This document shows, in pieces, positions 12,334 to 22,523 of a DNA stretch of 64,000 bases. Location of the stretch: the NCBI GenBank assembly GCA_029844215.1, contig CM056724.1, positions 32,278,446-32,342,445 on the forward strand. Reading direction: 5' to 3'. Position 1 is the first letter of the stretch. Each line of letters opens with the position of its first letter. The notes under the pieces are model-generated. The model was not told the DNA's origin. It searched no databases and worked only from the letters and a program-made list of their open reading frames with translations. A program made the position numbers and the translations under genes. The DNA comes from Przewalskia tangutica. Its lineage: Eukaryota > Streptophyta > Magnoliopsida > Solanales > Solanaceae.

Positions 12334-12894
12334 ATAAATTTTGCAGACCCTTAAAAATGAAGTTTAATGTTGATTTTATTTAGTTAGATTAAAACTCCTA
12401 TTGTTTTATACGGATCTGAAGGTTTTACTCGCATTTATTTATTTTTCTAACTTCCTTTTTTTACACATTGCGAGGAACATTCCAACAATACGACATATCA
12501 AAGTGGGATTCTACAGAGAGAAGATTTGCTGGAATCACACAAGTTTCCAATGGCTGGGATTTTCATATTATGTTTTTTTGTTGTATTTGATGATAACATT
12601 AGATGTTTTGAAAAACACTTTGTAATGTTTCAATTTAATGTATTAGAACAATTTCATTATGTGAATTAACATTTTAGTTATAATATATTTACAATTCTAA
12701 TTTATTTTTATTTAATAAATTAAAATATTAAAAAAAATGTCAAAAACTAATTTTTCCGCCAATTTAAATCAAATTTATTTTAAAAAAATCGCCAATTTAA
12801 ATTAATTTTATTTAAAATTTTCCGTCAAAAAATATTATTTAATTAATAAATTTCGCAGAAAAACTTAAAAAATGAGAGAATAGTCAAAGTCAAT

Positions 12895-13030
12895 CATCAC
12901 ATTTTGTGACGGTTTTTATAACCGTCACAAAAACCGTCGCAAATTTGTGACAGTACATATCGTGACACTTAAAAAAACCATCACAAAACTCCTTTCATGA
13001 CGGTTAAATCAGTTTTTAACCGTCATGATA
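12895..13030. repeat. CACTA1 right subterminal repeat cluster
   Basis: Repeated tgtgacggttttt, aaccgtcacaaa and catgacggtta motifs in both orientations mirror the left cluster. They stop just before the terminal CCTTTTTTTTGTAGTG. Confidence 0.8.
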
Positions 13031-13048
13031 GACCTTTTTTTTGTAGTG

Positions 13049-13388
13049 GAGGTCCCTTAAACATATCCATTTATTCCATTTAAACACTTAAATTACAAGG
13101 TATATCTATTGGACACCTAAACTTCAACTATAATGTGTCTATTGAACACCCTGTGCTGACATGGCACAACATGTGTAGTACACTCTCCTTTGAGAGAGTG
13201 GAAGATCCTAATCTTTTTTGTTTATCATTTTTTTACTTTTGTCTGCTTCAACTTGAACATCCATTCAGAACATCATTTGAATCCAAAAAAATATATTTAA
13301 CAACCATGCTTCAAGATCTGCCTAGAACCAACCCATACAAAAGCCCAAGAAATGCATGCATATCTGTCTCAGTTCTGTCATGGCCAAT
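13049..13388. other. Spacer between CACTA1 and element Z
   Basis: No gene is apparent. Two similar phrases (tatctattggacacctaaac and gtgtctattgaacacc) suggest an old repeat fragment of unknown family. Confidence 0.45.
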
Positions 13389-13393
13389 ACATC

Positions 13394-15095
13394 TGATGAA
13401 AGAAAATTCATGGACTTAAACTCTTAACCCACGTCGAGAAGTGCTTTACTTAGAGTGCCAACGATGACCCGTCAATCTACACTAACATTCCTCAAATGGC
13501 ATAGAAAATGAAATGGAGTTGGAGTTGTCACGAGATCTAAGAAGCAAGTTTTTATTCGGCCTTTGTATATAGGTCTTGTCCGAAGACCATGTTTTATTTT
13601 AGCTTGTCTATATTTTTTAGCTTAGCTTTTAGCTCTTAGCTTAGAACACAATTAATAGGTCATTTAAAGGTTGACAAGGCCGAGAGTCTTCCAATAAGGT
13701 GACTAAGCCAAAAGGTCTTCCAAATTGATGACTAGGTCGTGAGTTGGAGGACATGAGACATCTAGAAAATGGGGCTTTCAAGGAAGAATTTATGAACTAA
13801 CAAGTTCATGGATTGACTATATTGAAGACTTCAAGGTCGGACAAAGGGAGAGAAAGAGTTGGCCGAAATGGTTCATCAAACAAGTGTAAGGAATGGAAGC
13901 TTTTAAACTAGTTCCAAGAAGATGAAATCTTAAGAAGCCAAATTCATCCACTCTTCTACTTGGAATCCACAAAGGGAGTGTGAAAGATTCATTCATTGTC
14001 CCCAAGGAAAGCCAAGAACTTTCCCATTGTCTTGGTTTGGTCGAAACACCCTTGGTCACCAAGTAAATCCAAATATGTTCCCGTTTGTTCTCACTAGGCA
14101 AAAATTGTCATGTAGTTTGTGTTCTTTAGTTTGCCTTCTAGAATAGTTCATGTTGTACTATAAATAGGACCCTTAGGATATGTAAATATGCAGAGTTGAT
14201 TGATATATAAACTTGATTTTTACTAATTTTCGAAGCTATTCAACTTGTATGTTGTTTATTTTAGTTGGTTCTGTGTGAGCCAAACCCCTTGGTGTAAGTT
14301 GAAGCTGGGACTATGTGACCTAGTTAAACCCAAGCTCTTCCCTTTAGTGTAAGTCTTGGTAAGGACTGTGTGACCTAATCAATACCCAAGCTCGAGGAAT
14401 CCCCTTAGTGGTAAGCGAACGTTGAAACTGTGTCGACCAACCTAGCCTAATCTTTAGGTTACTAAAGGGGCTTCCGATCACCCTCACTTGGCTAGTTCAT
14501 GGGCATTGCACTTAGCAAACCCCTATCTTGACCTTGTGGAATTGGTCACCTTATCCTTGGTGTCGACTCGGGCCGTAAAACCCCTGTGTCTATATCCTTG
14601 GGATCATCGACCGCATTGCAATACAACCACAACAACCAAACACTTAACTCAAATCGTACCAACCAACACTTGGTGTGTGTCCGGATTGCAACTTGCATTT
14701 CGTGTATATTCCTCGTCCAAACAACTTCATTCTTTTCACCACCACGTCCCAAAACACCTCCTTAACCTCCACTACAAAGGTCTCCAATCGAAACTTCAAA
14801 AATACTACCGTCCAAACCCGACAATACTAAATTATCCATATAACACACCTTACCGAGAACCTCATTGTTCCAGTTCTGTTTCGTCGTCCTGCCATCATCC
14901 AATCACCGAAGCCTGTCCATCACAACAACCCTCAATGTGTCTAAAACAACCCCATAAAATTCTTTGACCCAACTCTCTTTAAATCTACCAAAACAACCAA
15001 CAAACACCACATTTTCTAGTCAAACCGAGAACCCTAGACCCCTACTTTAATATCTATTTTTGGGTCAACCCAAATATAACCAACACCCGACCCAC
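13394..15095 (+). repeat. Z left LTR, main part
   Basis: Matches 26,977-28,041 and, for 14,480-15,090, the stretch 52,249-52,860. The last 31 bases of this LTR (24,929-24,959) lie beyond element T. Net LTR length is about 1.73 kb. Open frames inside (for example 14,488-14,967) have no domain and are not conserved in the other LTR. Confidence 0.9.
14160..14167 (+). promoter_or_regulatory. TATA box of Z left LTR
   Basis: TATAAATA lies in gtactataaataggaccctt and is repeated in the right LTR at 27,713-27,720. Conservation in both LTRs supports it as the core promoter. Confidence 0.65.
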
Positions 15096-15719
15096 TGTCA
15101 CGATCCGTTCCGGGGCCCGTGACTGGTGCCTTACCCGGGCACCCAAGTAGTCATACATCAGAGTAATCAGCGGAATATAAAAACAAGACATGAAACAGTT
15201 GTAAAATGAGACACAGTTTTTGTGAGAAAATGTCGCCTTTCGGCATATATATATAAACATAGTTTTGCAGTTACATCCCAACTATACAATAGGACTACAG
15301 ACCTCTAAGAAGATAAACAACTATGGCGGGACAGGGCCCCGCCATACCCTGAATGTACAAAACTATATACAACAACAGGGAGATCATACCCAAACGTCGA
15401 GCCTCCGGAGAAGATGGAGCTCCTGACACCGAAGCAAAAAGATCCTAAAGATGTGGATCTAGCACCTGCTTGCCCTTACCTGCGGCATGAACGCAGCCCT
15501 CAAGGGCGAGGTCGACAACAGATACTAAGTATGTGAAATCGTAGCATCAAGTAAAATCAAAGTATTTAAAACCATTTGCAAATACAACGGTTTAATCGCA
15601 TAGTGCCACAACATAAACAAGAGCAAAATAGATATAATGTAATCGGTCTTTCCTAGGCCGCGAATGATCGGGCAAGGCCAATCGCCCATAGTATCATTAT
15701 GCGTGCCTAGTCCTGGACT

Positions 15720-15960
15720 TCCGCAGTCCGCATAGGTCACACATGCACCCGCATGAGGTATTCTCGCGACGGGTAGCTAACCCCTGCATTCTCCTGGACT
15801 CCGCACCGCATAGTCTCATAGACCGCATAGTCACAGCATCGCATAGGCATCCCCGTCGGGATAAAACACCGGAATGATCAATCCGGAACTCCCGCACTCG
15901 CGTAGTCACATAGATCGCATAGCCGTATAGACCGCGTCAAGGGTGGCAAGCCTCGGTATA
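15720..15960. repeat. Degenerate gcatagtcacatagac-type repeats in T LTR
   Basis: Short phrases built from tccgcataggtcac, ccgcatagtc and gatcgcatag recur. The partner LTR has the same array at 23,130-23,380. It sits where the other LTRs of this family carry their own arrays. Confidence 0.6.
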
Positions 15961-16295
15961 ACAAGTCGAGGGTATGTGATATAATAACAGTATAACAGAC
16001 TTACCTTCTAGAAAAGTAAGCACAACAAGAAAGGACCACTTTCACAACATCACAAGACACAAAAACACGTAGCATCATAAAATGTCTATTTATCAAACAA
16101 TCTTATTACACCTTACGTAAATCAATACAAGGTTTTTATAAACAAATAAGTAAACAGTCCCTTTTATCTTTCTTAAGTTGTTATACCTAACTTCCCATAA
16201 AGCTAGTATAACTCTTAAGCTTTTGTTTGAAAACCAAATATTTCTCTTCTGTTAAAAATGATTCAGTATTCTTTTGAAATGCTTCAAGATCTTTA

Positions 16296-16412
16296 TTATT
16301 CAGGCTTAAGTCAAAAGACATTGCCGTAATTACTATTCAGGCTTAAGTCAAAAGACATTGCCGTAATTATTATTCAGGCTTAAGTCAAAAGACATTGCCG
16401 TAATTATTATTC
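16296..16412. repeat. 37-bp tandem repeat in T left LTR, three units
   Basis: Three units of tattcaggcttaagtcaaaa followed by gacattgccgtaattat. The right LTR at 23,728-23,806 has only two, so copy number changed after insertion or was misassembled. Confidence 0.85.
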
Positions 16413-16978
16413 AGTTAACACACGTACGTCTACCGTACTATATATATATTTAAAATATCATGCTCAAGAGTATAGGAAGAATCACATACCTTCTCGGCGA
16501 AAACCACCTGCCAAGTCGAATATGTCGCGCGCAGAGAATCAACCTATAATAGTCAGACACGTCTATCAACGTCTAGACTACTCAGAAATGTAAGCAGAGG
16601 GTTCTCTATCCTACGGAAAATTGGGCAGCACTTCCCTACCCGTCAAGCTACTCAAGCCTACTGTAAAAACAGTCCTATGTAACTACAGTTCAATTATTTT
16701 CTTTAATATCCTTCAGTGTATCTTATACTCAAGTCTATACTATTCTTATATGTAATATCCAATTACAATAGAAGGACAAGAGTATTTACCTCGATAAGCC
16801 CAAAATTATCCAAGTATAAACGTCGATCCTGAGCGAGGTTTAGCTCCTAATTTGCACGCTCCGATAGCTCCAAGAAACCCTTAGAAGTTCTACACAACTT
16901 CTACTAAAATACTATAAGGGATTTGGGCTAGGGTATTTTGGAATAGTGACTATACTTGGAAGACAACTTTCTACCAAG

Positions 16979-17068
16979 GGGGGGGGGGGGGGGGTTTCGG
17001 CTAGAGCTACTAGGCTAGGGGGGAGAGGTGTTTCGGCCAAGGCCTTCCAAGAGGGGGGGGGGGGGGGA
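16979..17068 (+). repeat. Two poly-G runs in T left LTR
   Basis: Runs of roughly 15-18 G occur at about 16,979-16,995 and 17,054-17,068. The right LTR has ccgggggtttcgcc and agagggagtg instead. On the plus strand they could form G-quadruplexes; length error in homopolymers is equally possible. Confidence 0.7.
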
Positions 17069-17160
17069 GTGTTGGACGAAAACACAACAAGAGAGGGGGA
17101 AGGATTTTCAAGACTTGGAGAATGGATTTGTGGATGAAGAAAACCTTCAAGTTAGAGGGG

Positions 17161-17168
17161 TATTTATA
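17161..17168 (-). promoter_or_regulatory. TATA box of T left LTR
   Basis: On the minus strand CCTATAAATACCCCTC. The same motif is kept in the right LTR at 24,521-24,528, which would drive the genomic transcript. Confidence 0.65.
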
Positions 17169-17554
17169 GGCCAACCAATGGCCAAGATGAAGCCAAGTGC
17201 TATGCAAGTGTAGGGTGAGGATTTAGGCAAGTGTCCTTATCCATCTACTACACAAAAATATCCTACCAACTCCTTGACAAAACAAGCCACCATTCGTCCC
17301 CTTTACCGCCCAAACATCCTCCAATTAGAGGGTGACAAGTGTCGCCCTCTCGTTGGTCCAAAATGTTTCGTCTCTCGGAAAAATCCGCAAAAAATATAAA
17401 TGACATAGCTGGAATTTTCCTTCGTGAAGTTTTGTAAAACGTTTCGTCGGAAACGATTCTTTTAGTGAGTTGTGTACTAATTTTCGCCCCAATGCCTAAC
17501 TAAGGCTAAACTTTTGACGACGCCCCACGCATACTCTGAAATACGGGTATAACA

Positions 17555-17570
17555 TTCTCCTCCTTAGAAA
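17555..17570 (-). promoter_or_regulatory. T polypurine tract
   Basis: Minus strand CTAAGGAGGAGA abuts the TGTTATACCC start of the 3' LTR. Position and purine content fit the plus-strand primer. Confidence 0.7.
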
Positions 17571-17734
17571 CATTCGTCCGAATGTCCCTTCCCAAGACGA
17601 TTAACGATAAGGTCCTCATAACTTAAATTTTGCAAATGCCACATACGGCCACAAAACAACACTTAGGCATATATGACAATGAAAATTTACAAGTAGGAAA
17701 GTGAATTACCTGGAGGTGTGGGGAATAGGTGAGG

Positions 17735-17945
17735 ATACTTCTATCTCATGTCCTCCTCAGCTTCCCACGTCATCTCCTCCTCGAGCTCGTTCCGCCACAA
17801 GACTTTGACGGAAGCCACGCCTCGTCCGCAGACGCCTAACCCGACGATCGATTATCGCTATGGAATCTCCTCATACGATAACCCCTGATCACACGGACAT
17901 CGTCAATCGGTGCACCCTAGATGAATCCGATACATCTCTCAAGAT
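17735..17945 (-). pseudogene. T chromodomain remnant at the end of integrase
   Basis: Downstream of HPVFHVSILRD, the linker typical of Tekay/Del integrases, the minus strand gives the broken series RRVRRLRTRRG and then VLW- and EIEV-like pieces. These align in position with a group II chromodomain (family pattern VKRLR...VLWRNH...ADMKSRYPHLF). Several frameshifts and a stop interrupt it. In chromoviruses this domain directs integration to heterochromatin. The call rests on position and short motifs. Confidence 0.6.
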
Positions 17946-19000
17946 AGAAACATGAAACACCGGATGACCGCCTCCGGATCGGACGGCAGATCCAACTCGT
18001 AGGCAACCTTGCCTACCCTGCGGACAATCTGATAGGGCCCAATGTACCTTGGGCTGAGTTTCCCTTTCTTCCCGAATCTCATCACACCCTTCATGGGTGA
18101 CACCTTCAGGAAAACCCAATCGTCAACCTCGAACTCCAGATGCCGACGACGATGATCTGCATATGACTTCTGTCGACTCTGAGCCGCCAAGAACCGCCTC
18201 GGATAAGCTTCACCTTATCCATCGCTCGCTGCACCAAATCTGGTCCCACTAACTGTACCTCGCCTACATCAAACCAACCTATCGGCGATCTGCACTTCCT
18301 CCCATACAAGGCCTCATAAGGCGTCATCTGAATACTGGAGTGGTAGTTATTATTATACGCAAACTCAACTAGAGGCAAATGATCCTCCCAGCTACCCCTG
18401 AAGTCAATAACACAGGCTCGCGGATATCCTCGAGTGCGGATAGTGCGCCACTGTCCGTCTGTTTGTGGATGGAATGCAAGACTCGTGCTCACCGCTGGCC
18501 CCTAAGCCCTTCTGGAAAGACCTCCAGAAGTTAGCCGTAAACTGGGCTCCTCTGTCTGATATGATCGAAATAGGGACTCCATGCAGTTGACGATCTCTCG
18601 GATGTAAAGTCTGGCATAATCCTCAGCCGAAAAAGTCGTCCTCACGGGAAGAAAATGGGCTGATTTCGTCAGCCTATCGACGATAACCCAAATAGAATCA
18701 TGTCTCCTCTGAGTGCGAGGTAATCCTGTGATAAAGTCCATGTTGATCACCTCTCACTTCCAGGTCGGGATCTCTAACGTCTGCAACAAACCACCAGGCC
18801 TCTGGTGCTCTACCTTCACCTGCTGACAACACGGGCACTGAGCTACAAACTCTGCAACGTCCCTCTTCAAGCCATCCCACCAATACACAGATCTAAGGTC
18901 GTGGTACATCTTGGTCGACCCCGGATGGATAGAGTAACGCGGCGCCGCAGGCTTCCCTAGAACTCGCCGAAGTCCTGCAATATCCGGAACACACAACCTG
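17939..19000 (-). pseudogene. T integrase (HHCC finger, core, C-terminal part), frameshifted
   Basis: The zinc finger is intact in one frame: H in SIHPGS, H in KMYHDLR, then CPCC (18,820-18,930). The core follows with MDFITGLP and DSIWVIVDRLTKSAHFLP, then in a shifted frame ISDRGAQFT, then LAFHPQTDGQ and DHLPLVEFAYNN. The C-terminal part contains SPRYIGPYQIVRRVGKVAYELDLP. The segment expected to carry the third carboxylate is scrambled next to TDGQ, at a site where CAG/CTG-type errors are likely. Integrase joins the cDNA to host DNA; this copy cannot make it as read. Confidence 0.88.
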
Positions 19001-19251
19001 CCCTCGAACCTTAGCACCCCATCAGGTGCTACCTCAAAAGGACCCTTCCCCTCACGAAGAGCCGTATCACGGTACCGTGTCAAAACTGGATCCTCAAACT
19101 GTTGCCTCTTCACCTCCTCGACGATGGAAGACTCGGCAACCTCTCGAACTCGAACCCCACTGCTATCAGAATCAATCAAACGGACACCAAGGCTCGCTAA
19201 CTGATGCAAATCGCGAACCAGGCCCCTCCTCTCTGGCTGCACATCTGATAG

Positions 19252-19605
19252 ACTTCCCATCGACCTACGACTAAGAGCATCTGCCACAACATTGGCCTTC
19301 CCCGGGTGGTACAGGATGTCAACATCATAATCCTTGAGCAGCTCTAACCACCGTCTCTGTCGTAAGTTCAGCTCCTCGCCGAAGATATACTGGAGGCTCT
19401 TGTGGTCTGTATAAATATCCACATGAACCCCATACAAATAGTGCCTCCAGATCTTCAAGGCGTGAATCACCGCTGCCAACTCCAAATCATGGGTGGGTAG
19501 TTCCTCTCATGCTTCTTAAGCTGTCGGGATGCGTACGCTATAACCTTGCCCTGCTGCATCAACACACATCCTAACCCGATGCCTGACGCATCACAATACA
19601 CGACA
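19252..19605 (-). pseudogene. T RNase H domain, one frameshift
   Basis: In minus-strand order: CDASGIGLGCVLMQQGKVIA, then a frameshift near 19,490, then LAAVIHALKIWRHYLYG, YTDHKSLQYIF and the closing ADALSRR. The catalytic Asp positions (DASG, TDHKS, ADALS) are present. The second half runs on in frame into the integrase zinc finger as a 243-codon open stretch, the longest uninterrupted piece of T pol. RNase H removes the RNA template during reverse transcription. Confidence 0.9.
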
Positions 19606-19715
19606 TAGACGTGCGGACCTCCGGAAGAGTAAGAACGAGGCGCCGTCGGCCTCCTTTAGTAATCGGAAACTCGCCACACGCATCGCCCATCAAACTTCAC
19701 GCTTTCCGAGTCACC

Positions 19716-20350
19716 CTAGTCAATGGTGCGTAGATAGAAGCAAACTTCTACGAACCGCCGATAATAACTCGCAAGGCCCGAAATCGCGAACCTCTGTCGG
19801 AGTAGTAGTTCAGGCCAACTCTCGATCGCCTCGATCTTGCCGTATCCACCGAATACCATCACCACAATATGCCCAAGAAAAGCCACGAAGCTAACCAAAA
19901 CTCACATTTGGAAAACTTGGCGATAATCGCTGGTCTGGAGAACTCTCAAAGACAAGCCTCAAATGCTCCGCATGCTCGCCTCGAGCGAGAATAAACCAAG
20001 ATATCATCAATGAACACTATCACAAACGTGTCCAAAAATGGTTTGAACACTCGGTTCATCAAATCCATAAAAACTGTCGGAGCATTGGTCAAACCGAACG
20101 ACATAACCCTAAACTCATAATGCCCGTACCGGGTCCGGAATGCAGTCCTAGGGACATACACCTCTCTGACTCGCACCTGATGATAGCCCGATCGCAGATC
20201 AATCTTGGAGAAACATCTCGCACTTCGCAAATGGTCGAACAAATCATCAATCCCGGGAAGGGTATCGTTCTTAATGGTCACCTTGTTCGCTCAGATCAAC
20301 ACACATGCGCAGCGTCCGCGTCTTCTTCTTCACGAACAATACCGGCGCTC
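19716..20350 (-). pseudogene. T reverse transcriptase, frameshifted
   Basis: The central 111-codon open stretch (20,281-19,946) carries TIKND, CFSKIDLRSGYHQVRV, FRVMSFGLTNAPTVFMDLMN and the active site VFIDDILVYS. Upstream, in another frame, lies FVKKK...LRMCVD. The thumb (FLGHIV, KIEAIESWP, GLASYYRRFVE) is at 19,716-19,898 in yet another frame. The protein copies genomic RNA into DNA in virus-like particles. The catalytic Asp residues remain, but at least three frame breaks prevent translation as read. Confidence 0.92.
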
Positions 20351-20689
20351 CCGGGGAGAAACACTAGCCCGATGAAGCCCTTTCTCCAAAGAAATCTCGC
20401 ACTGGTCCTTCAACTCTCTCAACTCGGGCAGTGTCAGTATGGCGGAATGGAAATAGGCCGAGTGTCCGCAAGACATCGACATAAAACTCTATCTCCTCTC
20501 GGAGGATACCCGGAGGTCGCCGGAAACACGTGCGGGAACTCTTCGACTACCGAATCGATCAAAATCGCACCGCAGCCTCGATCAAACACGAACGAGATGG
20601 TAGATATACCCTTCGCACCATCTTCCTAGCCTTGAGGTAAGAAATAAACCTACCTCGATACAAATGTTCCTCCCACTCAACAATCGGCT

Positions 20690-21050
20690 CCCAGAAAATG
20701 GAACCGTACCACTCTCTCTCTGCGATCTACATTGGCATAGCAGAAGCTAACCAATCCATACCCACGATCACGTCGAATCGGTCATATCCAACTCTATCAA
20801 GTCGGCCAGGTATGACGATCAGATATGGTCACCGGAAAAGCCCTATATTCCCGCCGAGCTACCACCGAATCACCCATCGCGTAGCTACCTCGAAAGTGGT
20901 CTATGGACTCGTGCTCTATCCCTATCCTACTAGCAATAAGGGAGATATATAGGACAGTAGAACCCGGATCTATCAAGGCATACACATCGAATCCAGAACC
21001 GATAAGGTACCGTGGCGACATCGTGAGGCCTTCTTATCCCCGCCTACCGA
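20690..21050 (-). pseudogene. T retropepsin (aspartic protease)
   Basis: The minus-strand frame 21,021-20,797 opens SPRYLIGSGFDVYALIDPGS, with catalytic Asp in DPGS, the form I know from Tekay/Del elements in place of DTG/DSG. RIGIEH and YAMGDSVVARREYRAFPVTI follow, as in this family. It lies between the gag zinc knuckle and RT. The protease would release the structural and enzymatic parts of the polyprotein. Confidence 0.85.
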
Positions 21051-22335
21051 CAAGGCATAAATGCGGTTCTGGGGACCGCTAGAACTGGGACCCGTGCCAC
21101 GACCTCTGCCGCGACATGCTGGTCCATGAGTACCACGCCTCCGGCGTGTAAATCGTAGGGATGAAGACCACAATGCACTCGGCGTCGACCTACCTCTCTG
21201 CCTCGCCTGACAGGTCCTCGCATAATGACCCTGCTGGCCACAAGTATAGCAAGCTCCCGAAGTAGTACTACAGCTCCCTGAATGGAATCTACCACAACGG
21301 ACACACTGAGCAGACCTCGATCGGTTAGCACCCTTGCTACCCTGGAAGTCCGAAGTCCTGGGGCCCTGACCTGCCCCCGAATACTCTGGCTGTACCGACA
21401 ATGATGTGGGAGTGCTCTGAGCTGGCTGTGGCGCAAATCTAGACGTCTGCTGAGGCCGTCCACCCCGAGAACTACCAAAAAATCCGGCCGCTCGCCTTCT
21501 TCTCGATGCCGATATCACGCCGACCCGGCCGTCTCTACGCCTCGCATCCCGTGCATGAGCTCGCACGGGTAATATCCATGCACGCGGAAGAGCCACACCC
21601 GCACAAGACTCGGCCATATAATCATCTAGCCCGTGGCGTGGCGATGCACCGGTCCTCCATATCGCTACCAATGCAGTGGACATATCGAGCCAACGAATCA
21701 AACTCAACGTTGTACTCCTAATCGCGGCTCCTCTGCCTCAAAGAACAAAAACTTGTCGGCCCGTGCCCTCCTCATCTGTGGAGGCAAGAAGTGAGTAAGA
21801 AAGGCCTCCGAGAACTCGTCCCAAGTAGCTGGGGATGCGTGCTCTCCCCGGGATAACTCCCACGAATCAAACCAATCGACTGCGGTATCACGCAGCCGAT
21901 GCGAACCAAAGATCACGGACTCGGTCTCTGAAGCTTTGACCACTCGCATGATCTCTGCAGAATCGACGGATGAACTCCTCGGATCATCCTCGTGTCTCGA
22001 CCCATAGAACTCGGGCTACAACTCGTAAAATCTCGTAGCTACAAACCGTGCGATCTCGGGTGAACTACGACCATGGGCCGCTGAATCGAACCGCAGATCC
22101 TATCTCATGTTCGCCACGATCTCGGCGATCGGGCCATCTCTCGGTAACCCATCTCATCCGCTCCAGCCGCGGATCGAGGTGCATGTGGCCTCTGTGGCCG
22201 GGCGGCGTCATGGAACTCGTCGCCTCTGTATAGATCGGGCACGAGCCCTCGTAACACTCGGTGTCCTACTAGCGCCTCCTACGCTTTGCCTTCTCGGGCG
22301 GATGCCTTACGTGAGGCATAATCACATGTAAAAGG
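21040..22335 (-). pseudogene. T gag with CCHC zinc knuckle, frameshifted
   Basis: The core is read in order: EFIRR (near 21,985), then MRVVKASETESVIFGSHRLR, TAVDWFDSWELSRGE and SEAFLTHFLPPQMRRARADKF, wording typical of Retrotrans_gag. A basic, Ser/Gly/Gln-rich tail follows with one CCHC knuckle, CYTCGQQGHYARTC, at about 21,208-21,250. The N-terminal part (22,335-21,950) is frameshifted with stops. Gag forms the particle that packages the RNA. Confidence 0.88.
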
Positions 22336-22508
22336 AATACGTTAGAGGGGTCCAACTTATAACACAACTCTAAGGCACGATCTCAGAGTGAGAAGAATGG
22401 AAACCAATCCTAAATATCCTATAGCCTCTTGATTATTGGTGTGGTGCACAACACACCGATAATCAAGACTCTACTAGATACGGCTCAGGACACTTTCCGA
22501 GATTAATC

Positions 22509-22519
22509 GCTCGATACCA
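22509..22519 (-). promoter_or_regulatory. T primer binding site, tRNA-iMet type, altered
   Basis: Minus strand TGGTATCGAGC lies four bases inside the 5' LTR. The expected complement of the plant initiator tRNA-Met 3' end is TGGTATCAGAGC. The only change is CAG to CG, the same kind of change seen throughout T. Confidence 0.8.
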
Positions 22520-22523
22520 CTTT

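Larger units (their letters stand above)
6151..13048 (+). mobile_element. Non-autonomous CACTA element (CACTA1)
   Basis: The ends are aACTACAAAAAAAGG at 6,151 and CCTTTTTTTTGTAGTG at 13,033-13,048, the inverted-repeat signature of plant CACTA elements, with the first C changed to A on the left. Both subterminal regions hold many direct and inverted copies of tgtgacggtt/aaccgtcaca, as expected of transposase binding sites. No transposase (TNPD-like) open frame is visible in 6.9 kb. The interior holds a duplicated module and low-complexity repeats. I could not see a 3-bp target duplication (left 'cat', right 'gag'). Confidence 0.82.
15096..17554 (-). repeat. T 3' LTR (left copy), 2,459 bp
   Basis: Pairs with 22,524-24,923. 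It carries two runs of about 15-18 G (near 16,979 and 17,055) that are much shorter in the partner, and three copies of a 37-bp repeat against two. Many other differences fall at CAG/CTG triplets. Confidence 0.95.

Noticed and set aside
14488..14967. 159-codon open frame in the Z left LTR
   Set aside because: The matching right-LTR segment (52,249-52,730) breaks the frame, and the peptide is low-complexity; LTR noncoding DNA.
20120..20629. 169-codon plus-strand open frame
   Set aside because: It lies antisense to the T reverse transcriptase and has no motif of its own.
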